Part shown: piece after piece, positions 39,973 through 50,374 of the stretch | How positions within the stretch are numbered: position 1 is the stretch's first letter | How the letters are laid out: every line of letters begins with the position of its first letter | Assembly: GCA_019873645.1 (NCBI GenBank) | Contig: JAIOAX010000009.1 | Location: forward strand, 1-64,000 | DNA: 64,000 nt | DNA from: Chloroflexota bacterium | GTDB lineage: Bacteria > Chloroflexota > Anaerolineae > B4-G1 > SLSP01 | Direction of reading: 5' to 3' | Translations under genes and position numbers: made by a program | Notes under the pieces: generated by a model | The model's database searches: none | What the model was told of the DNA's origin: nothing | The model's input: only the letters and a program-made list of their open reading frames with translations

Positions 39973-42900
39973 ATGCACTCGGTTTATAGAAACAGACCGT
40001 TGATAACTGCACTGTTGCTTGTGTCGCTGGTGTTATTCTTTGTCCCGGCGCTGCAACCGTTGCTGTGCGCTGACCTCACCTGTGGCTACGACAACGTCTT
40101 TCATCTCTGGCGTGCGGTACAGATTGACCATTTATGGAGCCAGGGGGTGCTCTACTCACGCTGGGCGCCGGATATGGCCCACGGGTTTGGATTTCCACTC
40201 TTCAATTTTATGCCGCCGGGGACGGCGCTGGGTGCGGCGCTGTTGCACCGTCTGGGATTGCCCTGGCCTGTGGCGCTGAACGGCCTCTTTGCGTTAGGGA
40301 TGATTGCCGGGGGACTGTTTATGTTCTGCCTGGCGCGCGATTTGTTCGGGACGTATGCCGGCATGGTGGCGGCGGTCGGTTATGTCTACGCGCCGTTTCT
40401 GGCCTACGATGTCTTTAACCGCGGCAGCCTGTCGGAATCGGTGGCCTGGGCTTTCCCGCCGTTGATCCTTTGGGCTTTACGCCGCTGGTCGCTGTATCGG
40501 GAAAAGCATTTCCTGGTCGTTGGGGCGTTCGGCCTTGCCGCGTTGATGCTCAGCCATCATCTGTTTGGCTTCCTCTTCGCTCCGCTGCTGGCCCTGTGGG
40601 TGTTGTTGATGGGCTACCTGGCGCGCGATTGGCGCGTGATCGGGCGCGGTGTGCTTCTCGGCGGCCTGGGACTGGGTCTGACGGCGTTCTTCTGGCTTCC
40701 ACCGCTCCTGGAACGCGGTTTTGTGCAGACCGAGCGGTTATTGGGGACGTGGGTTTTCGATTACCACTACAATTTTCTCTCATTGGGGCATGTCCTGGCC
40801 TTGCCGCGCGCCGCCGATCCCGCCTTGATCAACGATTGGCCGCAGAAGTCGCTCGGCCTGCTCCCCGTGCTGCTGGCATTACTCCCCTTACTACGCTGGA
40901 AGCGGTTGTCACGCGAGGCTTGCTGGCACGTCTTGTTGTTATGGCTGCTGACCTTAGCCTTTACGTTCCTCGTCCTGTCACCCTCGGTGGGATTGTGGGA
41001 ACGTATACCCTTATTGCCGTACATCCAGTTCCCCTGGCGCTATCTCGGCCCGGCGGCGTTTTGTCTGGCATTGCTCGCGGGCGCCGGGGTTGCCGCCGAT
41101 GCGGCGGAAGCCCAACCGGCGCGACTCGATTCGCCTCTGACGCCGGGATTCCGTTTCCTCGCAACGTATGGCCTGATGTTGACCTTGATTGCGGCGAATC
41201 TGGGCTGGTTCTTCCCGGCTGCTTGTGCGCTGCCGACGGATACCTCACCGGCGGGCATGATTGCCTGGGAACGGGCAACCGATACGCTGGGGACGACGGC
41301 AAAAGGTGAGTATCTGCCTGTTTGGGTCAAGCGGATGCCAGACGCCGACGCTTTGGAGGTTGCCTATCGCGCGGGTGGGCCTGTGGCGCGCCTGGCGGAG
41401 GATGCGCTTCCGGCAGGCGCAACGGTTATTTCCGCCGCTTACGGCGCATTGCGCGCTTCGATCACCCTGGAGACCCCTACCGCCTTTCAGGCGCACTATC
41501 TGGCGTTTTACTACCCCGGCTGGCAGGTCACGGTGGACGGCGCGCCTGTTGCTGTGACGCCGGAACCGGAGACCGGCCTGGTGACGTTCCCTGTCCCTGC
41601 CGGCACCCATCATATCGAAATAGAGTTCGGTGAAACCCCACTGCGCTTGATTGCGGACGGCCTCTCCATACTTAGTTTTGTCCTTCTAGGTATCGCCACT
41701 CTGTTGGGAAACGGGAAACGGGTAAAGAGCAATGAGAAACGAGTAAAGAGCAATGAGAAACAAGTCATTGGGAATCCAGCAACCAGCAACCAGCATCCGG
41801 CAACCAGCATCCAGCATCCAAAATCCAAAATCCGAAATCTGAGACCCGCCATCGGATTTGTAGCGGCAGGACTGGTCGTCAGTGCGGTAAAGCTGCTATG
41901 GGTGAACCAGCACGCCGTCTTGTGGCGTGCTACACGCTTGCAATCGGATGGGACCATCGCGGGGGTACAGACGCCGGCGAACGTCAACTTCGGCGGGCGG
42001 GCGTTGCTGCTCGGCTACGACATGCCGCTATCGTTTGCCGCCGATGCCGCACCGGCGATGACGTTGTACTGGCGTGCCCTCAACCCGGAAGGACGCGATT
42101 GGCGCGTGGGGCTGACCTTCATTGGGGCGGATGGTGCGCGCTGGCCGCCTGTGGGGCTGCGCGACGCGCGTTGGAGCCGCAATCCGCCGCCGCTTACGGA
42201 ATGGCCGTCGGAGAAGTATGCGCGGATGGACTACCTTGTGGATGTGTACCCGGGTATGCCGCCGGGCGACTACACGTTGACGCTCTCGCTGTTTGATCGG
42301 AACACGCTTGAACCTGCGTCGGTATTGGGGATGGATGGCAATCCGACCGGGCCGGAATTCACACTTGGGCAGGTGCGCGTGCTGCCGCCGCGGCAGACGC
42401 CGACTTTATCCGCATTGGAGGTCGCAGAGGATGCCACCTTGCAGCGTTGCGGCGCGTTGGGCTTGTGGGCGATGACGGCCGACCGCGCGCAGGCTGCGCC
42501 GGGCGACGTGGTGGCGCTGCGCTGGGTATGGGAAGCCGTGGAGAAGCCGTCGGTGTCTGCTATGGCGACACTGAGTTTGCGCGATGCCGAGGGCGCAGTG
42601 CTGCGAACCTGGTATCTCCCGCCGGCTGCGTCATGGTGGCCCACCGATCAATGGAAGCCGGGCGACCGCTGGATCGGACGGCCCATCGTGCGCCTGCCGG
42701 GCTCCCTGGAGAGCGGTGATTACAGTTTGCGCCTCGGTTTACCGGGCTGCGATGAACTGGCTTTTGTGTCCCTGCGCGTTGTGGCGCCGGAGCGCCGTTG
42801 GGGCGTACCGGACGACTTTACAACACTAGATGTGCGGTTTGGCGAAGTGATCCGTTTGGCGGGTTACACGTTGGAAACCGGTCAAACGGTGAAACTCACG

Positions 42901-43197
42901 CTCGCGTGGCAGGCGCTTGCAGAGATGGAAACGGCCTATCGCGTGTTCGTTCACATCGTCGGTGCAGATGGGCAAATGCTTGCCCAGAGCGATGGCGAGC
43001 CGGCGGGGTGGACCCGCCCGACGCCGGGATGGGCCGTGGGTGAAGTCGTGCTGGATGAACGGGTGATGGCTATTCCCGCCAATGCTGCGCCGGGCGACTA
43101 TGCCATTCGGGTAGGGTTATATACCCCAGAGGGCCCACGGCTGATGACGACTGCGGGAGAAGACGCTTTTGTGATCGGGACATTGAGCGTGCCCTGA
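39973..43197 (+). CDS. Giant GT-C-like membrane protein, paralogue 2
   Basis: This 1074-residue protein is homologous to the gene at 36342 over its whole length. Shared features include HLWRAVQIDHLWSQGVLYSRWAPD, GFGFPLFNFMPP, FNRGSLSESVAWAFPPL, LETPTAFQAHYLAFYYPGW and the C-terminal TLAWQALAEMETAYRVFVHIVG with GWTRPTPGWAVGE. It has ~11 membrane segments, an external domain, two helices and C-terminal beta-sandwiches. Residues ~578-624 (KRVKSNEKRVKSNEK ... ATSIQHPKSKIRN) are heptamer-encoded and sit at the site equivalent to the ATTCGCT repeat of paralogue 1. TAAAAT ends 6 nt before the ATG with no Shine-Dalgarno site, suggesting leaderless translation. Confidence 0.75.
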   Translation: MHSVYRNRPLITALLLVSLVLFFVPALQPLLCADLTCGYDNVFHLWRAVQIDHLWSQGVLYSRWAPDMAHGFGFPLFNFMPPGTALGAALLHRLGLPWPVALNGLFALGMIAGGLFMFCLARDLFGTYAGMVAAVGYVYAPFLAYDVFNRGSLSESVAWAFPPLILWALRRWSLYREKHFLVVGAFGLAALMLSHHLFGFLFAPLLALWVLLMGYLARDWRVIGRGVLLGGLGLGLTAFFWLPPLLERGFVQTERLLGTWVFDYHYNFLSLGHVLALPRAADPALINDWPQKSLGLLPVLLALLPLLRWKRLSREACWHVLLLWLLTLAFTFLVLSPSVGLWERIPLLPYIQFPWRYLGPAAFCLALLAGAGVAADAAEAQPARLDSPLTPGFRFLATYGLMLTLIAANLGWFFPAACALPTDTSPAGMIAWERATDTLGTTAKGEYLPVWVKRMPDADALEVAYRAGGPVARLAEDALPAGATVISAAYGALRASITLETPTAFQAHYLAFYYPGWQVTVDGAPVAVTPEPETGLVTFPVPAGTHHIEIEFGETPLRLIADGLSILSFVLLGIATLLGNGKRVKSNEKRVKSNEKQVIGNPATSNQHPATSIQHPKSKIRNLRPAIGFVAAGLVVSAVKLLWVNQHAVLWRATRLQSDGTIAGVQTPANVNFGGRALLLGYDMPLSFAADAAPAMTLYWRALNPEGRDWRVGLTFIGADGARWPPVGLRDARWSRNPPPLTEWPSEKYARMDYLVDVYPGMPPGDYTLTLSLFDRNTLEPASVLGMDGNPTGPEFTLGQVRVLPPRQTPTLSALEVAEDATLQRCGALGLWAMTADRAQAAPGDVVALRWVWEAVEKPSVSAMATLSLRDAEGAVLRTWYLPPAASWWPTDQWKPGDRWIGRPIVRLPGSLESGDYSLRLGLPGCDELAFVSLRVVAPERRWGVPDDFTTLDVRFGEVIRLAGYTLETGQTVKLTLAWQALAEMETAYRVFVHIVGADGQMLAQSDGEPAGWTRPTPGWAVGEVVLDERVMAIPANAAPGDYAIRVGLYTPEGPRLMTTAGEDAFVIGTLSVP
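41704..41845 (+). repeat. In-gene heptamer repeats (AACGGGT/AATGAGA and AACCAGC/ATCCAAA)
   Basis: Two adjacent word families at 7-bp period. The first reads AACGGGT, AAAGAGC, AATGAGA; the second AACCAGC, ATCCAGC, ATCCAAA. They add ~47 hydrophilic residues between two membrane helices. Confidence 0.85.
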
Positions 43198-43199
43198 AT

Positions 43200-44540
43200 T
43201 CACGGCCAATACCCCAGGTCGGCGGCGCGGGTGAAAGCCTTCCGGGCGGCCTCGGCGTCGCCGGTGGCCTGGAGCGCCAGCCCGCGCAGGTAATGCGCCT
43301 GCCCCAGTTGCGGCATGAATTTGACGGCTTGATCCAATGCTGTCAAGGCGCCGTTCCAATCACCGCTTATCAACCGGTACCACCCCAAAAGCATATACGC
43401 TTCGCCGTCTTCCGGCGCGATTTGCAGGGCACTTTGGATGGCGCGGATAGGATACGTATCCTGGATAAGATGCCGTTCCAGGTAAAAGCGGGCCGCGGCT
43501 TTGGCGACATCTCCATCGGTAGGCGCGACGTTGAGGGCGGCGGCGATCCAGGCGTCTACTTTGTCGTAGGCGCCGGCCTGCGCTTGAACCTCCGCCAGGC
43601 TCAGGTAGGTGAGTGGATTGGTCGGATCAAGGCTGCGGGCGCGTTGCAGAGCCGTGTTGGCGGCCTCGGTGCGCTGCTGGCTCAGTTCATGGAGTCCCAG
43701 GAGCACCCAGGGGAGCGGCGACTGTGGCGCAAGCTCGGAGGCTCTCAGAAAATGGGGGCGTGCCTCTTCAGGACGGTCTAGCCGCGCCAACGCTTCGCCG
43801 AGCCAGGCATGGGCCTCGGCGGAAGTCCCATTTTCGGCGACGGCGCGCGTCAACGCGCAGGCCGCCAGCGGCCAATTCCCGTTGTGGATCAGGAGCGTCC
43901 CCAATTGTGCGGCGCCGCCGCTCTGTGGCAGGGCGCAGAACCGCGCTTCGACTTCGCATAGTGATATAACATCATACGTCAATGTCCCCAGGATGATGCG
44001 CGCCTCGTGGTTATCCGGTGCGGCGGCGAGCCAACGTTGGGCGGTTGTGGTCGCCGTGACGCATTGATACTGTTGTAATTGTGCACGGGTCAGCCATTCC
44101 AAAGCCGACCGATCTTCGGGAACGGTAACCAGGCGCGCCTCGGCTTCGGCGGCGACTTGGGGCCAGTTTCCGTCCGACGCGAGCAATTCCAATCGGATGG
44201 GGGTGATTTCGTCGCCGGAGGCGTTACGTCGGGCGGCTTCGTCCAAAGCGGCCAGGCCCAACTGCGGACGGTGCCACGTGCGGTAAAGTCGCGCGAGTTC
44301 TAAAGCCGGGCGTGGATCGTTGGGGACATCTTGCAGCGCCTGACGATACAGACTTTCGGCGGCGGTATATTCCCCGGCCGCAACATACTGTGCGGCGATG
44401 CTTAAGGGGGCGGCGGTCGGTTGGCCGGTGACATTTGCGGGTGTAGCCGACAACGGCGTTTCTGGCATGCACCCGGCCAGCAACAGGGCCGCGAGCGTCA
44501 AACCGATGAGCCATTCATAATGTTTTCTTGCGAGCCTCAT
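43200..44540 (-). CDS. TPR-repeat lipoprotein
   Basis: This 446-residue protein has a lipoprotein signal (LTLAALLLAGC, lipobox Cys ~23), a short Thr/Pro linker, then about 10-11 tetratricopeptide repeats, for example AESLYRQALQDVPNDPRPALELARLYRTW and LRGLALQATGDAEAARKAFTRAADLG. It would be anchored outside the membrane as a protein-interaction scaffold. It is convergent with paralogue 2, with only 2 bp between the stop codons and no terminator. Confidence 0.88.
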   Translation of the reverse strand: MRLARKHYEWLIGLTLAALLLAGCMPETPLSATPANVTGQPTAAPLSIAAQYVAAGEYTAAESLYRQALQDVPNDPRPALELARLYRTWHRPQLGLAALDEAARRNASGDEITPIRLELLASDGNWPQVAAEAEARLVTVPEDRSALEWLTRAQLQQYQCVTATTTAQRWLAAAPDNHEARIILGTLTYDVISLCEVEARFCALPQSGGAAQLGTLLIHNGNWPLAACALTRAVAENGTSAEAHAWLGEALARLDRPEEARPHFLRASELAPQSPLPWVLLGLHELSQQRTEAANTALQRARSLDPTNPLTYLSLAEVQAQAGAYDKVDAWIAAALNVAPTDGDVAKAAARFYLERHLIQDTYPIRAIQSALQIAPEDGEAYMLLGWYRLISGDWNGALTALDQAVKFMPQLGQAHYLRGLALQATGDAEAARKAFTRAADLGYWP

Positions 44541-44660
44541 GATGGTTATTGTATACCAAACCCGTGTGTTAGCGATGATGCGGCATGGTTTGCCTTTTCC
44601 TGTGCTGCTATTACAATATTTCTGTGTTCTATGTGAATCTGGCTTTCTGAGTGTAATGTC

Positions 44661-46087
44661 GTGTTAAATTCAGTCACAGTTTTTGACATTTCGGCAAACG
44701 AGCGGAATCCAGGTCTGAGTGAAATAGTTTACCTCGACAACCAGCTATTTCAACGTTTCAGGGGCAAATTTGTCGTTCAACCTTCCCTCTCGCGCCTTTT
44801 GGTCAGTTTTCAGGCTAACAAAACCAGGCCTGTTTATCGCTGGTACAAGTTCAAAGAAGCCTTCTCGGCGGCTTTGGTTGAGCATCTGTTTCATAAGTAC
44901 GGGATTACCGTCGGTAGGATTCTGGATCCTTTCGCGGGCAGCGGGACAGCTTTATTTGCCGCAAGTGCAATGGGCATAGATGCAGACGGCATCGAGTTGT
45001 TGCCCATCGGTCACGAGATCATTACAGCCAAGCAAATTCTGGATGCGGAGTTCACCCCTGCAGACTTCGAGAGGCTACACCAATGGTCAACCTTGAGGGT
45101 TTGGGAACAGTCGGAAACGCGCATTTCCTTGCCAGAGCTACGGATCACGAAAGGTGCCTATCCCGAAAGAACGAAAGCTGCTATCGAGAAATACGTAGCT
45201 GCCTGCCAGCAGGAGAACAGCAGAGTTCAAGCTATCCTGCGTTTGGCTTTGCTTTGTGTGCTCGAGTCGGTTAGTTTTACTCGCAAGGATGGTCAATATT
45301 TGCGGTGGGATCATCGCTCTGGACGCACACATGGCAAGAAAATTTTCGACAAGGGTGAAATTTCAGAATTTGAACAGGCCATCCATGAAAAGATCAATGA
45401 GATTTTAGAAGATGCATCACCCGTTCATCAAACAACTCTGTTCCCTGTCGAAAGGCTTCGAGGTCAAATCCGTCTGTATGATGGTTCCTGTCTTCAAATA
45501 TTGCCACAATTACCCGACAACGCTTATGACGCGATTATGACTTCTCCGCCTTACTGTAACCGCTATGACTATACGCGCACGTATGCGTTAGAACTGGCAT
45601 TGCTGGGCGTAGACGAACAGGGACTGCTGCGACTCCGTCAAGAGATGCTCAGTTGCACGGTAGAAAATCGGGCCAAAGACTTGTTGAGCATCAATCCACG
45701 CTGGACGATGGCGGTGGCGGCTGCCGACGAGCAGGAACTCTTACAGGCTATCTTGAACTACCTGGAAGACCAAAAAGCGCAAGGATTGTTGAACAATAAT
45801 GGCATTCCCCGGATGGTCAGGGGATATTTTTACGAGATGGCCTGTGTTATTGCCGAGTGTGCGCGGGTTCTGAAGCCACAGTCGCTGCTGTTTATGGTCA
45901 ACGATAATGTTCGTTATGCCGGCGCGAGCATTTCAGTGGATATGATTCTCTCGAACATTGCAGAGAAATTGGGCTTTCACATTGAAAACATCCTTGTTTT
46001 GCCTAATGGCAAAGGCAACAGTAGCCAGCAGATGGGAGAGCATGGACGCGAAGCGTTGCGCAAGTGCGTTTATGTTTGGAGAAAACT

Positions 46088-46091
<4 letters not shown>
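44661..46091 (+). CDS. DNA (cytosine-N4) methyltransferase, AvaI/BsoBI-type modification enzyme
   Basis: This 476-residue protein has the SAM-binding motif [19 protein letters not shown] (motif I, residues ~88-106) before the catalytic [13 protein letters not shown] (motif IV, ~292-304). TSPPY is typical of m4C methylases, and the motif order and length resemble M.AvaI. It overlaps the endonuclease gene by 4 bp and would protect CYCGRG sites if the pairing is right. GTG start without a clear Shine-Dalgarno site. Base composition appears more AT-rich than the neighbours, suggesting acquisition by transfer. Confidence 0.85.
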
Positions 46092-47047
<956 letters not shown>

Positions 47048-47084
47048 TGCAAACGTAGGACTTAAACTCAGGAAGGATTATGAG

Positions 47085-48053
47085 ATGATGCGTATCATGG
47101 TTGTGGACCCGAATATGGCTTTTGCGACTTTACTTTCTGAAGAATTGAAACGCGAGGGTTACGATGTGGATATGTGTACCAGCGGCGCGGACGCGCTGGT
47201 TGCGGCGCGCCGACATCCCATCCACCTGGCGGTGCTGGATATGGCCCTGGCCGGGCCAGACGCGCTTACCCTTGCCCGGCGACTGCGCGATGTGGATGCT
47301 AACATGCGGTTGATGCTCATCCCACTGATGGGAGAGTCGCTTTCCCCTGAAGCGGCCGCCCTTTCCGTGCAGGGCGTTTTACCCAAACCCTTCTTCCTGC
47401 CGGAATTGCCGGGCTTGATTCAGGCGGCTCTGGCGGCGCCCCTGTCGCCGCTAACGGCTGCGCCGACCGTACCGGCGGCTGCGACGCCGGCTGCACCCGC
47501 GCCCGCGCCTGAGCCTGAAGTGGATATTTTCGGGCCTGAGATCGGCGTCACGCCGGCGAGCGAGGTAGAATTGCACGTTGCGCCCCCGCCTCAAGAGGTG
47601 CCCCCCGCCCCCCCTCAGACGATTGTTGCCCCTGCTAAGGAAACACAAGAGGAACCTACCGGCCTGTCCTATGACGCTTTTATGGCGTGTCGGCTGGAAG
47701 TTGAGCGTTTGATGAATACCCTGATGCAAGATGTCGGCGCCGACGCGGTCCTGTTGACTTACGGCGGCGGACTGTTGACATGGGTGGGAGGGCTTGCGCA
47801 GGTTGAGGCTGAATCCATCTCGCGGGCTATCATCCACGGCTGGCGCACCTCTGCCGAGGTCGCGCGCATTTTGGGACGCGAGCAGGTGCGCTTTGAACAA
47901 AGTATCACCGGCGACAACTACATGCTTTACGCGCTGAGCGTGGATGTCAACGCGATTATGGGCGTTGTGGTACGGGGGGCTGCGCCTTTGGGCCTGTTAC
48001 GCCATCATGCGCGTATGACCGCCGAACGGGTTGCCCAGATCTGTAAGGTGTAA
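47085..48053 (+). CDS. Receiver-domain protein with roadblock-like C-terminal domain
   Basis: This 322-residue protein has a CheY-like receiver in residues 1-120: MRIMVVDPNMA (Asp8), phosphoacceptor Asp52 in AVLDMALAG and VLPKPF with the conserved Lys. A Pro/Ala-rich linker follows (~125-205). Residues ~210-322 (CRLEVERLMNTLMQDVGADAVLLTYGGGLLTWVGG ... YMLYALSVDVNAIMGVVVRG) resemble roadblock/LC7 domains that act on small GTPases or filament systems. No output DNA-binding domain. The start at 47085 is chosen over an upstream frame because GGAAGG precedes it. Confidence 0.78.
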   Translation: MMRIMVVDPNMAFATLLSEELKREGYDVDMCTSGADALVAARRHPIHLAVLDMALAGPDALTLARRLRDVDANMRLMLIPLMGESLSPEAAALSVQGVLPKPFFLPELPGLIQAALAAPLSPLTAAPTVPAAATPAAPAPAPEPEVDIFGPEIGVTPASEVELHVAPPPQEVPPAPPQTIVAPAKETQEEPTGLSYDAFMACRLEVERLMNTLMQDVGADAVLLTYGGGLLTWVGGLAQVEAESISRAIIHGWRTSAEVARILGREQVRFEQSITGDNYMLYALSVDVNAIMGVVVRGAAPLGLLRHHARMTAERVAQICKV

Positions 48054-48100
48054 GGTTCAGTGTGCAACCTTTATCAGCGGCCTGTGTGGATGCATAGCCG

Positions 48101-50020
48101 ATGATTGCGCTGACATTCATCTCGTTGCTGTTGCTGCTGCTGGCGACGGCGCTGTTGGCCTTTAGCCGGTATGTATGGGATGCTTTCTTGCTGCTCATCA
48201 TCGCCGGTGGTGGGCTGTGGCTGAGTGTCGCGTCCACTCGTCCCGCTGAAAGAAGCCTCGCTGTGTACCTTAAATGCATTGTCCCGTCTACGCTTTCTGG
48301 ATGGGTACGTCTAAGCGCCTTCATAATGGTTGTGATTGTGTCGCTCTCGGCGCGCAAGGATGTCCCTGGACGGGATTTCACCGTTCTCTTGCTCTGCTGG
48401 TCGCTGGCCGTAGTGGCTTTCACTGCGACGCTCTTACTGCCGTGGCTCTGGCACCAACGCGCAACCCTGCGTCCCCGACGGGAATGCAGTGCCCTTGTGG
48501 GATTGCTGCTGCTGGCGTTTTTGTTTCGCGCCGTGGCTCTGGAACGTATCCCGGCCAACCTCGGCGGCGATGAGGGCACGCAGTTGCTGGCGGCTCTGGA
48601 GCTGGTGGAGCCGCCTCTGGACAACCCCTTTGCCACCGGCTGGTATTCGGTACCCACGATGTCCTTTCTGGCGTATGGCCTGGCGATGCGGCTTTTCGGC
48701 GCAACGGTGGCCGGCGGACGCATGCTCTCGGCTATCGCCGGGACATTGACGGTGCTGACCACCTATCTCCTGGGACGGACATTGGGTGGGCGGCGCGTGG
48801 GGTGGGTGGCTGCGTTGGTCGTTGCTTTCTCGCATTACCATATCCACTTTAGCCGCCTGGCCTCCAATCAAATTTTTGATCCGTTGATCGGCACACTGGC
48901 AATCTGGTTCCTGTGGCTGGCGTTGAAACCAGGGGAGGCACCCTCGGCGGCATGCTGGGGACTTGCCGGCCTGGTTGCCGGGATGGGATGGTATGCCTAC
49001 TTTGGTGCGCGTTGGGTCACCGCCCTCATCGGCATGATCGTTGTCTGGCGGATGGTCGTTGAGCCGCGTTTCCTGGCCCGCCATCGTCATGGGCTGCTGC
49101 TGTTTGCGGCCGGCTGGCTGATCGTCGTTCTGCCGTTGCTCGGTTGGTACACCGTACACCCTTCGCCGTTGACGGAGCGCTATAATGCCGTAAGCATCTT
49201 CGCTTCCGGCTGGTTGGAACGCGAAGTCGAAATCACCGGCAAATCGGCGTTCGCGTTGCTGCTGCGGCAGTTGTGGCGAGCCGCTACCGCCTTTCATCTC
49301 ACGCCGGATCCCACATTCTGGTACTTCCCTCAAGCGCCGTTGCTGGATTTTATCGGCGGGGCCCTGATGCTGGTCGGATTGGGCGCTGCCTTACGGCATG
49401 CGTCCTGGCCTTCGCGCGGTATGACATTGCTCTGGTATGGCACCACGTTGCTGGCGGCCTGGGCGATGACCGAGAATCCCCCCAGTAGCCAGCGCGGCTT
49501 GTTGCTTGTCCCGGCCGTGGCGCTGCTGGTGGCCTGGGGTGTGGAGGCGTTGTGGGCGGCGCTCCAATCTCCGCAGTTGGCGCGTGTTACCTTCGGCATT
49601 ATTTTGAGCGTGATGGCGCTGTATAACCTCAGCTTCTATTTCGGCCTTTATACGCCACGCCGCGTCTACGGCAATCCGACGTCCGAAGTCGCTACCACCC
49701 TGGCGTACTACATTTTGGAACATCCTCACCGTGCGTGTCTGGGCAGGGAGGCACAATCTTGCCATAGCATGGTTTACTTTTTCGGCGCGCCGTATCTCTA
49801 CTGGCAGTTTGGGGGTCTGGCCTTTCTGTTGCGTGGACAGGTGGGGGTGGATGTGCTGCCCGACACGCTGCCGGAGCAAGTTACCTCGCCGGCGCGTTTT
49901 ATTTTTGTTAGAGAGCGTTTCGGTGAGCTGGAGGCGATCCGTGCGGCCTATCCCGGTGGTACCGTCGCCGAAGTGAGCAGTGCGGATGGGCGCGTCCTGG
50001 CGCAGATTTACGATTGGTGA
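48101..50020 (+). CDS. GT39-family (dolichyl-phosphate-mannose-type) glycosyltransferase
   Basis: This 639-residue integral membrane protein has about 12-13 hydrophobic segments. The first extracytoplasmic loop holds ERIPANLGGDEGTQLLAALEL, where the Asp-Glu pair corresponds to the catalytic acid motif of the PMT/GT39 fold. FSHYHIHFSRLASNQIFDPLIGTLAIWFLW is the characteristic mid-protein stretch. It would transfer sugar from a polyprenyl-phosphate donor to protein or lipid outside the membrane. It lies 47 bp after the receiver-domain gene. Confidence 0.85.
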   Translation: MIALTFISLLLLLLATALLAFSRYVWDAFLLLIIAGGGLWLSVASTRPAERSLAVYLKCIVPSTLSGWVRLSAFIMVVIVSLSARKDVPGRDFTVLLLCWSLAVVAFTATLLLPWLWHQRATLRPRRECSALVGLLLLAFLFRAVALERIPANLGGDEGTQLLAALELVEPPLDNPFATGWYSVPTMSFLAYGLAMRLFGATVAGGRMLSAIAGTLTVLTTYLLGRTLGGRRVGWVAALVVAFSHYHIHFSRLASNQIFDPLIGTLAIWFLWLALKPGEAPSAACWGLAGLVAGMGWYAYFGARWVTALIGMIVVWRMVVEPRFLARHRHGLLLFAAGWLIVVLPLLGWYTVHPSPLTERYNAVSIFASGWLEREVEITGKSAFALLLRQLWRAATAFHLTPDPTFWYFPQAPLLDFIGGALMLVGLGAALRHASWPSRGMTLLWYGTTLLAAWAMTENPPSSQRGLLLVPAVALLVAWGVEALWAALQSPQLARVTFGIILSVMALYNLSFYFGLYTPRRVYGNPTSEVATTLAYYILEHPHRACLGREAQSCHSMVYFFGAPYLYWQFGGLAFLLRGQVGVDVLPDTLPEQVTSPARFIFVRERFGELEAIRAAYPGGTVAEVSSADGRVLAQIYDW

Positions 50021-50027
50021 GGATTTC

Positions 50028-50055
50028 TTGTCAAATGCTATTTTTGCGGTAAAAT
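50028..50055 (+). promoter_or_regulatory. Promoter of the rpsU operon
   Basis: TTGTCA (50028-50033), 16 nt, TAAAAT (50050-50055). The leader is about 90 nt and contains a small CCGGC/GCCGG hairpin at about 50118-50131, 8-9 nt before the AGGGAG site. Confidence 0.65.
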
Positions 50056-50152
50056 GAAGAACAGTAGGGATAAACGTGTCGCTGTGGAGGCTGATGGCAT
50101 ATCCCAGAAATCCTAGCCGGCAGTTGCCGGGAGCACGAAGGGAGTGAGAAGC

Positions 50153-50359
50153 GTGACCTTTGTTTATGCGGATGACAATGAATCCTTTGATTCATTGCTG
50201 CGTCGTTTCAAGAAGAAGGTGCAGGGTGACCGCATCCTCTCCGAGATTCGCAAACGGCGTTATTTCGAGCAGCCGAGCATCGTCCGGAAACGCAAACGCG
50301 CAGCCAAGTTACGCAAGAGTCGCCGGACTTCGCTCAAAGATAGTCGCAAACAGTACTAA
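50153..50359 (+). CDS. rpsU: 30S ribosomal protein bS21
   Basis: This 68-residue basic protein starts TFVYADDNESFDSLLRRFKKKVQ and ends KRAAKLRKSRRTSLKDSRKQY, typical of S21, which helps the 30S subunit engage mRNA near the Shine-Dalgarno helix. The GTG at 50153 follows AGGGAG at 8 nt; the GTG at 50144 overlaps that site and is less likely. First gene of the rpsU-yqeY-pgpH-ybeY-dgkA block. Confidence 0.93.
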   Translation: MTFVYADDNESFDSLLRRFKKKVQGDRILSEIRKRRYFEQPSIVRKRKRAAKLRKSRRTSLKDSRKQY

Positions 50360-50374
50360 ACCGGTTGGGGGTAT

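Noticed and set aside
50118-50131. Small hairpin in the rpsU leader as a ribosomal-protein autoregulatory site
   Set aside because: Only five base pairs; I do not recognise a known S21 leader motif and cannot test conservation.
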